A DNA stretch of 64,000 nt. Origin: Symbiobacterium thermophilum IAM 14863 (GTDB taxonomy: Bacteria > Bacillota > Sulfobacillia > Symbiobacteriales > Symbiobacteriaceae). Below the pieces are notes generated by a model that saw only the letters and a program-made list of their open reading frames with translations, did no database searches and was not told the DNA's origin. Location: the NCBI RefSeq assembly GCF_000009905.1, contig NC_006177.1, positions 2,356,001-2,420,000 of the forward strand, written 5' to 3'. Below, in pieces: positions 16,701 through 24,386 of this stretch; within the stretch, counting starts at the first letter, position 1, and the number at the start of each line of letters is the position of its first letter. Both the position numbers and the translations under genes were made by a program.

Positions 16701-18302
16701 GTGCAGCGAGCTCTTCTCCGCCTTCTCCGCATGCTTCCGGCCAGTCTCCTTCTGCTCTCCGTAGGCTTCTCCCACGGAACCGTCGCTGCGCTGCGTCCCG
16801 GTCCGTCTGGTGAACTGCCCGGCCCCGGTCCCGGTCCCGAGGCCCGCCTGGCCCTGGAAATGATCAACCGGTACCGCGCCGCCGCCGGGCTGCCGCCGGT
16901 CACCTACGACCCGGCCCTGGGGGCTGCCGCCCAGGCCCACGCCGAGTACCTGGCGGCCAACCCGGACCAGTGGGAGCCCAGCGCCCACGGGGAGACCCCC
17001 GGCTCCCCCGGCTTTACCGGCCTCCGGCCCGTCGACCGGGCCGCCGCGAACGGGTACCGGGGCGGCGTCGGGGAGATCATCCACTTCGCCGGCCCCGCCG
17101 AAGCGGCGGTGGACGGCTGGCTCCAGACCCTCTACCACAGGCTGCCGCTGCTGAGCCCGAACACCGTCGCGCTGGGGTACGGCGTGGCGGCAAGTGCCGA
17201 CGGGCGATATGTAAACGTGCTGGACTACGGCGTCGTCCCGCTCTCCGGCGGGCGGGACGGCGGGACTGCCCCGTCGTCGCCCGGGCCATCCTCGGCGACT
17301 GCGGCCCCTGGGTCCGTGGCCTGGCCGCATCCCGGACAGACGGGCGTCCCCACCCACTGGGACGGGCGCGAGGTGCCGGACCCCTTCCTCCTCCACCCGG
17401 GCGTGACGGGGCCGGTGGGGTATCCCATCACCCTGACCTTCCCCGGGCCGGTCCGGTCGCTCAGGCTGACCGAAGCCTCCCTGCACGGACCGGACGGTGC
17501 GGTGTCGGTGCTGCGCTTTGACCCGGTCAGCGACGACCGGCTCACCGACACAGTCGCCCTGATTCCGGCCGAACCGCTGCGGCCCAGGAGCCGCTACACG
17601 GTGCGGATGCAGGGCCTGGTGGACCGGGGCGGGGGACCGCAGCCATTTTCACGCTCGTGGTCCTTCTCTACGGGGACGGACAGCCATGCGCCGCGGGTCC
17701 GGAGCCTCACCACCTGGATGGATGGGATCCGACTGGAGGGTCAGGGCTTCGGGTCAGGGATGGCGGTCTACGCCGGCGGCCTGCCGGTTCAGGGGCTGCA
17801 GGTGGCGGACGACGGCTCGGCCACGTTCCGGCTGCCGGACCGCTGCCCGGGCGATGGGACCGAGCTGCTGGTGGTGAGTCCGGGCGGCTCCGAGACGGCG
17901 GTGCCTCTCGCCGCCGGGTGCAATCTCCGCAAGGGCGCGGATAGCCCGTACCGCACGGTGCCCCTGCAGATCGCGGGCCGATCCCTGGACGTGCCCGCGC
18001 TCCTCGCACCTAACGGTGCCGTGCTGGTGCCCGAGGACGCCCTGGCCGCCCTGGGGGCGCAACCGGAGCCGGCCGGACAGCCGGCGTCGATGCCGGGCAG
18101 GACGTACTGGCGCCTGGGCGATCGGTTCGGGGCCTACACGCCAGGCCGGGTCACGGCTTGGGTGGCCGGCGAGCGGGTGCGGCTCTCGCTGCCGGTGCAG
18201 CCGTACGACGGCGTCGTCTACGTGGACAAGGCCTTCGTCCAGCGGCTGGCCGGGGTGGAGATCCGGCTCGTCAACGGCGTGGCGCACGTGGGCGGCCACT
18301 GA
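16701..18302 (+). CDS. Secreted CAP (SCP/PR1-like) protein with a stalk domain
   Basis: A 533-residue secreted protein. A signal peptide (LLRMLPASLLLLSVGFSHG) is followed by a CAP domain at about residues 48-180: LALEMINRYRAAAGLPPVTYDPALGAAAQAHAEYLA carries the family helix, then a GxIIHF segment and a NVLDYGV strand replacing the canonical tail. Residues ~240-330 form an Ig-like domain (GYPITLTFPGP...RYTVRMQG), ~345-405 a second beta domain, and ~425-533 a copper-amine-oxidase-type stalk domain ending in AFVQRLAGVEIRLVNGVAHV. GTG 16701 follows GGAGG. Such proteins act at the cell surface or in the spore coat; the precise role is unknown. A remnant of a second copy lies at 55522-55596. Confidence 0.85.
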   Translation: MQRALLRLLRMLPASLLLLSVGFSHGTVAALRPGPSGELPGPGPGPEARLALEMINRYRAAAGLPPVTYDPALGAAAQAHAEYLAANPDQWEPSAHGETPGSPGFTGLRPVDRAAANGYRGGVGEIIHFAGPAEAAVDGWLQTLYHRLPLLSPNTVALGYGVAASADGRYVNVLDYGVVPLSGGRDGGTAPSSPGPSSATAAPGSVAWPHPGQTGVPTHWDGREVPDPFLLHPGVTGPVGYPITLTFPGPVRSLRLTEASLHGPDGAVSVLRFDPVSDDRLTDTVALIPAEPLRPRSRYTVRMQGLVDRGGGPQPFSRSWSFSTGTDSHAPRVRSLTTWMDGIRLEGQGFGSGMAVYAGGLPVQGLQVADDGSATFRLPDRCPGDGTELLVVSPGGSETAVPLAAGCNLRKGADSPYRTVPLQIAGRSLDVPALLAPNGAVLVPEDALAALGAQPEPAGQPASMPGRTYWRLGDRFGAYTPGRVTAWVAGERVRLSLPVQPYDGVVYVDKAFVQRLAGVEIRLVNGVAHVGGH

Positions 18303-18323
18303 ACCGCAGCATAGAGAGATCGA

Positions 18324-18352
18324 GGGCCCGACCGTCAGCGGCCGGGCCCTTT
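18324..18352. terminator. Bidirectional terminator between the CAP gene and propeller gene 1
   Basis: GGGCCCGacc (18324-18333) pairs with ggcCGGGCCC (18340-18349), followed by TTT. The same hairpin with ~100 bases of flank recurs at 46247 and 55618, in each case behind a propeller gene, and is a breakpoint marker for cassette duplication. Confidence 0.8.
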
Positions 18353-18448
18353 CCCGTGTTGCGCATGGGTGCAGTCGCTCATGCCGCCCCGTGCTGGGCG
18401 CGGCCCGGGCGTGCGGGCCGCCCGCGCCGGGGGTTGGGGCGTGCGGGA

Positions 18449-20932
18449 TCAGTCCGTGATCGCCCCTCCCTCCGGGCCGCCCGCCTCCACAGGCTTGGAC
18501 GAGAGCACCTCCACCCGGCGGATCACCCGGTTGTTCTCCGGCCGGGTGTCCTCCGGGTAGTCGATCTCGGCGACGATCTCCCAGGTGCCCGCGCTCAGCC
18601 CCGGGATCGTGCCCGTCTTGAGGGTGCAGCAGGGCATCCGGTCGATGGTCACCGTCTGCCATCCCCCGGCCGGCGCCGACCCGCCGGACTCCGGCCGCGC
18701 CCAGAGCCGGAGCGGGACCCGGATCGCGCTGCGACCGAGGTTGTTCTGGTACCCGAGGTAGATCCCCACCTCGAACGGCCGGCCCGCGTCGGCCATCGAC
18801 GGCACGGCCAGGTCCACCACCGACGGGTCGTCGACGACGACCTGCGCAGGCTGCCGGATCGCGTAGGGCACGATGAGCACGTTGTTGGCCAGCCCGCCCT
18901 CGGGGCCGGGCTCCCCCTTCCGCTCAATCAGCTCGGCCACCGCGCCGGCGCAGGTCTTCTCCGCCGGCAGCCCCTGCGCCGCGGCCATCCCCCTAGCCAG
19001 CGCGACCTTGGGGTTGGACGTGTGGGCCGTGCTCAGGGCGTACACGGTGGGCAGATCGATGACCCCGACAATCCAGCCCTCGGCCGGATCCCCCTCGGCC
19101 AGGGTCACCGTGAGCGGCACCGGGTAGGGTTGCTGCGGCCCCAGCTCTCCCGGCAGCGGCACCTCCCCCAGCGGGCGGACCAACTGGCCGTCCGCGTCCG
19201 TCACGAACCAGCGCACGGTCCAGGGACCCGGGCAAAGGGCTGCAAGGGTGCGCGTGGTCATCTCCAGCTGCAGCCGCGGCTCCAGCGCAACCGGCGTGCC
19301 CGGGGTCAGTTCCAGCGGAGCGGGCGCATCCAGCCACCGCAGGTCGTAGCTCTCCCCCGTCCGGAAGGCCACCAGGCGGCCGGAGGTTCCGCCGTCGGTC
19401 TCGAAGTTGACGCCGACCAGCAGGAGGCCGTGGGCGAAGGCGGGGTCGACGCCGACGCCGGAGACCTGGGAGAAGTTGTACGGACCGACGTTTGGCCGCT
19501 CCCCAGCCTTCAGCAGGAACAGCCGGTCGACGGGGGTACGGCTCTCCGGGTGGATCAGCGCCGCCCGGGCGGAGCCGCCGCTGGGGTTGCCGTTGTCCAG
19601 GGAGTAGCTGTAGAAGAAGCCGTTGACGTCGCCGAAGAGGAGCGCCCCGCGGCTGACCAGGGCGAGGGGGGCGGTGTTGAGGGAGGCCATCCGCCCGTCG
19701 AGCCGGTCAGCAGGGCCGAACTTGCGATACCACTTGAGCTCGCCGCTGGAGCCAATGGCCACCACGGCGCCGTCGCTGCCGGTGGGGCCGTCCCGGAGGC
19801 CGGCCCCGGTGTCGCTGTAGTTGCGCAGGGTGACGTAGAGGTGGGTTTCGGGGCCGTCCGGGGTCTGGCGGACCTCCACCGCGGGTTCGGTGTTGGTGAA
19901 CGCGGCCTTGGCGCCGATGAGGGCGGGTAGGGGGATGGAGTAGGTGCCCCAGCCTGTGGGTTCATGACCCTTGTGGAGGGTAGCTCCCCACAAGTGGCCG
20001 CGGGTGTCCATCCAATAGGCGTTGGTGCCGTCTGTGGTGAAGTTGCCCGCGAAGCCTGCGGGGCCGTCGACGGCCCAGACCATGTAGGGCCGGTAGTCGT
20101 TGTTTCGGTCCAAGGCGAGCCGGATTGCCCTTCCACCTTCAAAGCCATCCGCACCAACAACGAAACTTGGATTTAGCCCGTGGACTGGGGCGGATACGGC
20201 CGATGGTGTGATATACCCCCCAAAGCCATCTTCGGCCTGTTTCGTGGTTGGAGCCTGATAGTTCTGCCATCGAACTACGTCGTCTGGTCGGTCCAGTCCC
20301 TGAACCACCCAGACCTTGCCGTGGCTACGGGGACAAAGCGGCCTCCCTACCGGTCGATCCTCCTCTCCTGGGTAATTGGGCCTGTCGGCAACCACCACGA
20401 TATCCCGCCCCCGATCGTGGATGACGAGAGGCGATCCAACGATGGGGCAACCCAGGTCCAGTTCAGCGGGGCGGTACCACCCCTCCCTGGTGTTATAGGC
20501 CCAGAGCCAACCATATCCGGTGCCGAAGTACAGCACCCCCGAGTCCGGGCTGTAGGTCGGACTGGACTGCGGGGCGATTACAGGACCGCCGGGCGGCCGG
20601 TTGAACTCAATCTTGTACGCCTTTACCGGGTCGGTGACCGCGGTGGCGTCCCCCTTCGGCCGGCCCAGTTGATCCAACTCCAGACGCCAGAGGTAGGGAC
20701 CCGCCAAGTGGTAGATGACGCCGTTCACCACCGCTGGCTGTGTGGCGCTCTCGCCCAGCGGCTTCGTCTCCCAGTAGACCGTGATCTCTGTCAGGCCAAG
20801 CGGTTCCGCCACCACCGACATACGCTGCGGCGTACCGCCCTTGGTGATCCAGTCCTCCGCCCCAGCCTGGCCCGTGCTTATCAGCACCAAGAGAAGCGCA
20901 AGTGGCCCTGCGAGCCAGCGTCTCCAGTGCAT
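18449..20932 (-). CDS. Secreted propeller/CARDB-like protein, cassette copy 1
   Basis: An 827-residue secreted protein: signal peptide (LALLLVLISTGQAGA), mature start EDWITKGGTPQRMS, then repeated strands typical of PQQ-like/BamB-like beta-propellers (GVIYHLAGPYLWRLEL, LYFGTGYGWLWAYNT, IVVVADRPNYPG, HGKVWVVQGL, NAYWMDTRGHLWGA, GAVVAIGSSGELKWYRKFG, LLFGDVNGFFYSYSLDNG). Residues ~560-700 are beta-rich, and the C-terminal ~130 residues resemble a CARDB domain (FEVGIYLGYQNNLG, TWEIVAEIDYPEDTRPENNR). Cofactor residues for a real quinoprotein are not evident, so binding or scaffolding is more likely than catalysis. ATG 20932 follows GAGGGGGA and starts 13 bases after the conserved end of the stalk gene. 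Confidence 0.82.
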   Translation of the reverse strand: MHWRRWLAGPLALLLVLISTGQAGAEDWITKGGTPQRMSVVAEPLGLTEITVYWETKPLGESATQPAVVNGVIYHLAGPYLWRLELDQLGRPKGDATAVTDPVKAYKIEFNRPPGGPVIAPQSSPTYSPDSGVLYFGTGYGWLWAYNTREGWYRPAELDLGCPIVGSPLVIHDRGRDIVVVADRPNYPGEEDRPVGRPLCPRSHGKVWVVQGLDRPDDVVRWQNYQAPTTKQAEDGFGGYITPSAVSAPVHGLNPSFVVGADGFEGGRAIRLALDRNNDYRPYMVWAVDGPAGFAGNFTTDGTNAYWMDTRGHLWGATLHKGHEPTGWGTYSIPLPALIGAKAAFTNTEPAVEVRQTPDGPETHLYVTLRNYSDTGAGLRDGPTGSDGAVVAIGSSGELKWYRKFGPADRLDGRMASLNTAPLALVSRGALLFGDVNGFFYSYSLDNGNPSGGSARAALIHPESRTPVDRLFLLKAGERPNVGPYNFSQVSGVGVDPAFAHGLLLVGVNFETDGGTSGRLVAFRTGESYDLRWLDAPAPLELTPGTPVALEPRLQLEMTTRTLAALCPGPWTVRWFVTDADGQLVRPLGEVPLPGELGPQQPYPVPLTVTLAEGDPAEGWIVGVIDLPTVYALSTAHTSNPKVALARGMAAAQGLPAEKTCAGAVAELIERKGEPGPEGGLANNVLIVPYAIRQPAQVVVDDPSVVDLAVPSMADAGRPFEVGIYLGYQNNLGRSAIRVPLRLWARPESGGSAPAGGWQTVTIDRMPCCTLKTGTIPGLSAGTWEIVAEIDYPEDTRPENNRVIRRVEVLSSKPVEAGGPEGGAITD

Positions 20933-20945
20933 CTGTCGATCCCCC

Positions 20946-22134
20946 TCAGTACCGAACAGCCCGGTTTTCTAAGTACCAGCTCGGGTACTCGTACAGGGGG
21001 AAGAACGGCGTGAAGATGTGGACGGTACGTTCCCGACATCGTTCCGTCGTCCTGGCGGAAAATGGGCTGCGCACCCACCCAGTAGACCTTCGCCCCCATC
21101 TGCTCGGCGATGAAGCGGACCGGCACCATGGTCCGGTCGTTGCGAATCACCGGCGGGGCGTCCAGCGGCACCTCCTGCCCGTCCACCACCGCGACGGGAT
21201 GGTCGATGGTCAGCACGATCGTGCGCTGCGGGGTGCTTACCGTGCGCTCTTCGAAATAGAATCGGTGACCGTTCGGCAGGTACTCTTCATAATCAAACAG
21301 GTCAGTATAATCGTATCCTTCAGTCGGGATGACCTTCATGACGTCGCGGGTGACGGCCGGGAAGTGGATCGTCACCCGCCGGCCGGTTTCGTCCCACAAG
21401 ACCTGGCCGCCCATCATCTCGCTGACGAATCGAATCGGAACCCGCACCCGGTTAACCGTAGTGTCGAGGTAAGCCGGAGCATCAAACCGCTTCCACGCGT
21501 TGCCTTGATTGAGGAAGACATAGATGTAATCGGGGTTCCCGTTACTGCTGCTGCCGTCATCCCGTCCGAGTCCGGGATGCGACTTGTCCACCCAGTAGAG
21601 GTACTCTGCTCGCCGTCCTTCTGCCAGCGCTTCTTCCTCACTGAGCCCCCGGGCTTCGGTAATGGAGTTGATCGGCTCATACCTACATGGTTTCCAGTAC
21701 AGGCGCGACCAACCGAACGAACGCCCGTAGACCTGCCGGATCAACTGGGTATCGGGTTTCGGGTAGGCGTAGACGTAGATCGTCCTCCCGCACGGCACCC
21801 AGTCCTCTTCCCAGTACCAGGGATACTCCTGGGTCCAGGCAGGCAGCGGGTCCCACACCCACCACTCGAAGCCATCGAACTCATCCGCCCGCTCCTGCAG
21901 GACCTGATCGATCTCTGCCCGCATCCGCTCGGACATCTGCGCCGGAATGGGCGGCGGCGACCACCCATCCGGCCAGCCGGGACCGGGGTCGTAGTTCTGG
22001 GCCGGGTACTCCGCCACTTCCGGCTTCTGTTCTGTCTCGCCCACCGCTGTTGGGCTGGCGAGCAGCATGATGGTGAGCACCGCCCACGTCCACGCGATGG
22101 CGCGGCGCCTGAGTTGCCCCATCATCCTCCTCAT
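20946..22134 (-). pseudogene. Secreted stalk-domain protein, cassette copy 1 (3' frameshift)
   Basis: As in its paralogues: signal peptide, Pro-rich segment (YDPGPGWPDGWSPPP), an aromatic region (WWVWDPLPAWTQEYPWYW), KSHPGLGRDDG and two copper-amine-oxidase-type stalk motifs (VNRVRVPIRFVSEMMGGQVL; VIRNDRTMVPVRFIAEQMGA). After MSGTY the frame shifts by one base near 21029: the annotated frame runs on as RPHLHAVLPP to 20881, inside propeller gene 1, whereas a -1 base correction restores the shared ending VHIFTPFFPLYEYPSWYLEN...RAVRY and a TGA at 20946-20948. Only the last ~25 residues change. ATG 22134 is used; Met codons at 22125/22122 are alternatives. Could be an assembly error. Confidence 0.75.
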
Positions 22135-22151
22135 CGACCCCCACGTACCGT

Positions 22152-22199
22152 TTTCACTTAACCAATACGAAAACCCCTGAGCCGAGGTTTGCTCAGGGG
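22152..22199 (-). promoter_or_regulatory. Structured leader of stalk gene 1
   Basis: Read on the minus strand, CCCCTGAGC-AAACCTCG-GCTCAGGGG is followed by TTTTCGTATTGGTTA about 20 bases before the start codon. The stem plus T tract looks like an intrinsic terminator placed in front of the gene, as in an attenuator; it could also terminate an upstream transcript. The same element precedes copies 3 and 4. Confidence 0.6.
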
Positions 22200-22232
22200 G
22201 TTACTGCGGCGCTCATCCCGTCAACTGGAACG

Positions 22233-22560
22233 CTAATCGCCGACACGCCTACCCACGGACCAGATGTGACGCGCTGACGGCCGTCCAGTAGGAGCTTGAG
22301 GACGCCGGAGGCCAGGGGGGCCGTCGCCCCGGTGCACCGCCGACTTGGCCTCGGTCACCCAGACGAGCAGGCCACCGATGGGGTGCCGGCGACACAGCGA
22401 GTCGAAGAGGCCGTGCACCTGATCGCGGTTCCAGACGTAGCCGCGCTGAAACTCGGGCAAGGCGATGTGGCCCGTGTCGATGTGGGAAAGGATGATCGAG
22501 ATCTTCACGCCGTGCTCCACCTCCCTGGAGCGGCGGGGCCAGCCGCTCCTGACGTTGGCA
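22233..22560 (-). pseudogene. DUF262/GmrSD N-terminal domain remnant
   Basis: Minus-strand codons read LPEFQRGYVWNRDQVHGLFD, RRHPIGGLLVWVTEAKSA and RGDGP, the start of DUF262 (ParB/Srx-like fold; N-terminal part of GmrSD-type modification-dependent nucleases and related defence proteins). A one-base frameshift then moves the continuation LASGVLKLLLDGRQRVTS into another frame, and the gene ends soon after, leaving about 100 codons of a protein usually over 500. It is a remnant, next to IS copy 1. Confidence 0.7.
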
Positions 22561-22650
22561 TGTGTATTGGTTAGGCACCTCGGTCGGTGGTTCCTCTCCC
22601 CGGCTAGCTCAAGTTTCGCGTGAATAACCCGGACTTCGTGCAATGGAAAC

Positions 22651-22735
22651 CCATTGAAAAAGCATCAGTCAGAACCAATGATACATGGTGGGAGTGTGGC
22701 CGCTCCCAATCCACCATGTGGAGGTTCGACTGATG
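22651..22735 (+). promoter_or_regulatory. Transposase leader hairpin sequestering RBS and start codon
   Basis: CATCAGTCaGAACC upstream pairs with GGTTCGACTGATG, which contains the start ATG at 22733; nested inside, ACATGGTGG pairs with CCACCATGT next to the RBS GGAGG (22720-22724). In IS copies 2 and 3 the stems are kept while the loop differs. This fits a fold that blocks translation of read-through transcripts while letting shorter IS-initiated mRNA be translated. Confidence 0.6.
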
Positions 22736-24343
22736 CAGTCTCATGGTACGACACCCAACATCGCTGCGCAAGCCATCAAGTCCACCACCCGACATGGTTT
22801 TCTCGTCGCTCTTGGCTGGGTAGCTCAAAGGCTCAACCTGGTTGAGATCCTGAATCGGCACCTGCGCATCAAGCAGAAGACCTACGCCCACACGCCGGTT
22901 GACAAGGTGGTCGAGGCGTTGGTTGCCATTCTCGGCAACTGTCGCTACATGAAGGATCTCAACTTCGACCCTGAGCCGCTGGTTGCCGATCCTGCCGTAG
23001 CTCAAGCCTGGGGGCAGGAACGCTTTGCTCACTTTTCCACCGTCTGTGCGACCTTCAGCAAGCTGACGGAGGAGAACGTTCAGCAGCTTTCCGACGCACT
23101 CGCTGAGATCCAGGCCCCGCTGCTTCAGCAGGAGGTGGCTGCCGTAGCAGGTCCAGACCGCTCCGGAATGGTCATCGTCGACATTGACCTCACCGGCCAG
23201 AAGGTTCGGGGCGAGACCAGGCAGTACACCGGTACCGACTTCGGCTACATCCAGGGGAAGTTGGCCCGAGGCTATCAGATCGCAGCCGCCTTCCTCAGCG
23301 GGAAGCAGCAGCGCTTTGCCATCGACGGCCTTCTCAAGTCCGGCAAGGCCAACAGCCGTTCCGGCGCCTGCCTGCTCGAACTGATTCCCAGGATCGAAGC
23401 CCGGATTGGTCGTCCCCTGCGGCGAGTCGAATGGGTCGAGGCATGCCTGGCTCAGCAGAAGGCTCGGGTCAGGCAGCTGTATCAGCAACTGCAGACGGTA
23501 TCAGGCAAGGGCAGCGCCCGCCGGAAGCAGAAGCTGCAGCGTGAGTTCCAGGAGGAGGTTCAGCACCTCCGTGAAGTGAACCAGCGACTCCGGCAGTACC
23601 GGCAGGAGAATCGGACGAACCCGGCTCCCCTCCGGATCGTGCTGCGAGCCGACAGCGCCTTTGGCACGCCGGAGGTGATCCAGCGGCTGCTGGAGCTGGG
23701 ATACGAGTTCACCATCAAGTCCTACTCCGGAAGCAATCCCGCCTACAAGCGCCTCTTCGACGCCGTGCCGGCGGAGGGCTGGGTTGAAGTCGAGAAGAAC
23801 CGGTTTGCCTCCGAAGCCGTTACCGTACCTGGCCCCACTTTGCTCGCACCGTATCCGGTGCGACTGGTCGCCATGCGCCGCTGGGACGCCGATGGCCGGG
23901 AGGTCCGCAGCGTCATCCTGACTACGCTCCAGCCTGAGGAGCTCACCACGACAGAGGTCGTCAAGCTCTACCATGGACGGCAGACCATCGAAGCCGGGTT
24001 CCAGGAGTGGAAGGGAACGTTCCACTTTGGTACTCCTCGGATGCGGAAGTATGAGGCCAACGCCGCCTTCACGCAGCTGGTCTTGTTCGCCTTCAACCTG
24101 GTGCGCTGGGCTTGGCGGTTTCTGAGCACGAACTCGCCCAAACTGGCCGAGGCGGGGAGTCGACTCTTGGTACGAGTAGCGGCCCGGTGCCGAGCAACCA
24201 TTCGGTGCCTCGGCGACACGCTGCGGTTGGTGTTCAGCCGGGGTACTCCCCTGGCTGGAGCTGAGATTACCCTGAACCGGGCCACTCCCTACCCATACGC
24301 CCTTTTAACACCACGAATGTCGAGTTGTTCGCGTGAAACTTGA
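22733..24343 (+). CDS. DDE transposase, IS copy 1
   Basis: A 536-residue transposase with an RNase H-fold core: first Asp in VIVDIDLTGQKVRGE, second in LRIVLRADSAFGTPEVIQR, Glu in YHGRQTIEAGFQEWKGTFHF, the last matching the Y-(2)-R-(3)-E signature of IS4-superfamily enzymes. A Lys/Arg-rich helical insertion lies between the first and second Asp (RKQKLQREFQEEVQHL). I choose ATG 22733 (MQSHGTT...) because GGAGG precedes it and homology between copies starts there. The stop codon is part of the right inverted repeat. No frameshift; probably active or recently active. Confidence 0.9.
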   Translation: MQSHGTTPNIAAQAIKSTTRHGFLVALGWVAQRLNLVEILNRHLRIKQKTYAHTPVDKVVEALVAILGNCRYMKDLNFDPEPLVADPAVAQAWGQERFAHFSTVCATFSKLTEENVQQLSDALAEIQAPLLQQEVAAVAGPDRSGMVIVDIDLTGQKVRGETRQYTGTDFGYIQGKLARGYQIAAAFLSGKQQRFAIDGLLKSGKANSRSGACLLELIPRIEARIGRPLRRVEWVEACLAQQKARVRQLYQQLQTVSGKGSARRKQKLQREFQEEVQHLREVNQRLRQYRQENRTNPAPLRIVLRADSAFGTPEVIQRLLELGYEFTIKSYSGSNPAYKRLFDAVPAEGWVEVEKNRFASEAVTVPGPTLLAPYPVRLVAMRRWDADGREVRSVILTTLQPEELTTTEVVKLYHGRQTIEAGFQEWKGTFHFGTPRMRKYEANAAFTQLVLFAFNLVRWAWRFLSTNSPKLAEAGSRLLVRVAARCRATIRCLGDTLRLVFSRGTPLAGAEITLNRATPYPYALLTPRMSSCSRET

Positions 24344-24386
24344 GCTAGACCCTGCCGACAAACTCTGCGGGGAGGGTCACACGGCC

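Larger units (their letters stand above)
22608..24344 (+). mobile_element. Insertion sequence, copy 1 (CTAG target)
   Basis: The 1737-bp element starts CTCAAGTTTCGCG and ends CGCGTGAAACTTGAG, giving imperfect terminal inverted repeats. CTAG flanks it on both sides (22604-22607 and 24345-24348). It carries one DDE transposase gene and is the most diverged of the three copies, hence the oldest. Size and 4-bp duplication fit IS1380-type elements, and the CTAG target fits the YTAR preference described for IS701; I leave the family open. Confidence 0.9.

Noticed and set aside
18449-20932. Propeller proteins as PQQ-dependent dehydrogenases
   Set aside because: The propeller-like strands are present but I see neither the Asp/Glu and Cys-Cys features of quinoprotein active sites in the right place nor a heme CxxCH motif. 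The single CC near the C-terminus is in the CARDB-like part and is lost in copy 5.
20881-20945. Extended C-terminus of stalk copy 1 (RPHLHAVLPP...) as a real domain
   Set aside because: The three other stalk copies share an ending that is still encoded here in another frame up to the TGA at 20946, so the extension is a frameshift product.
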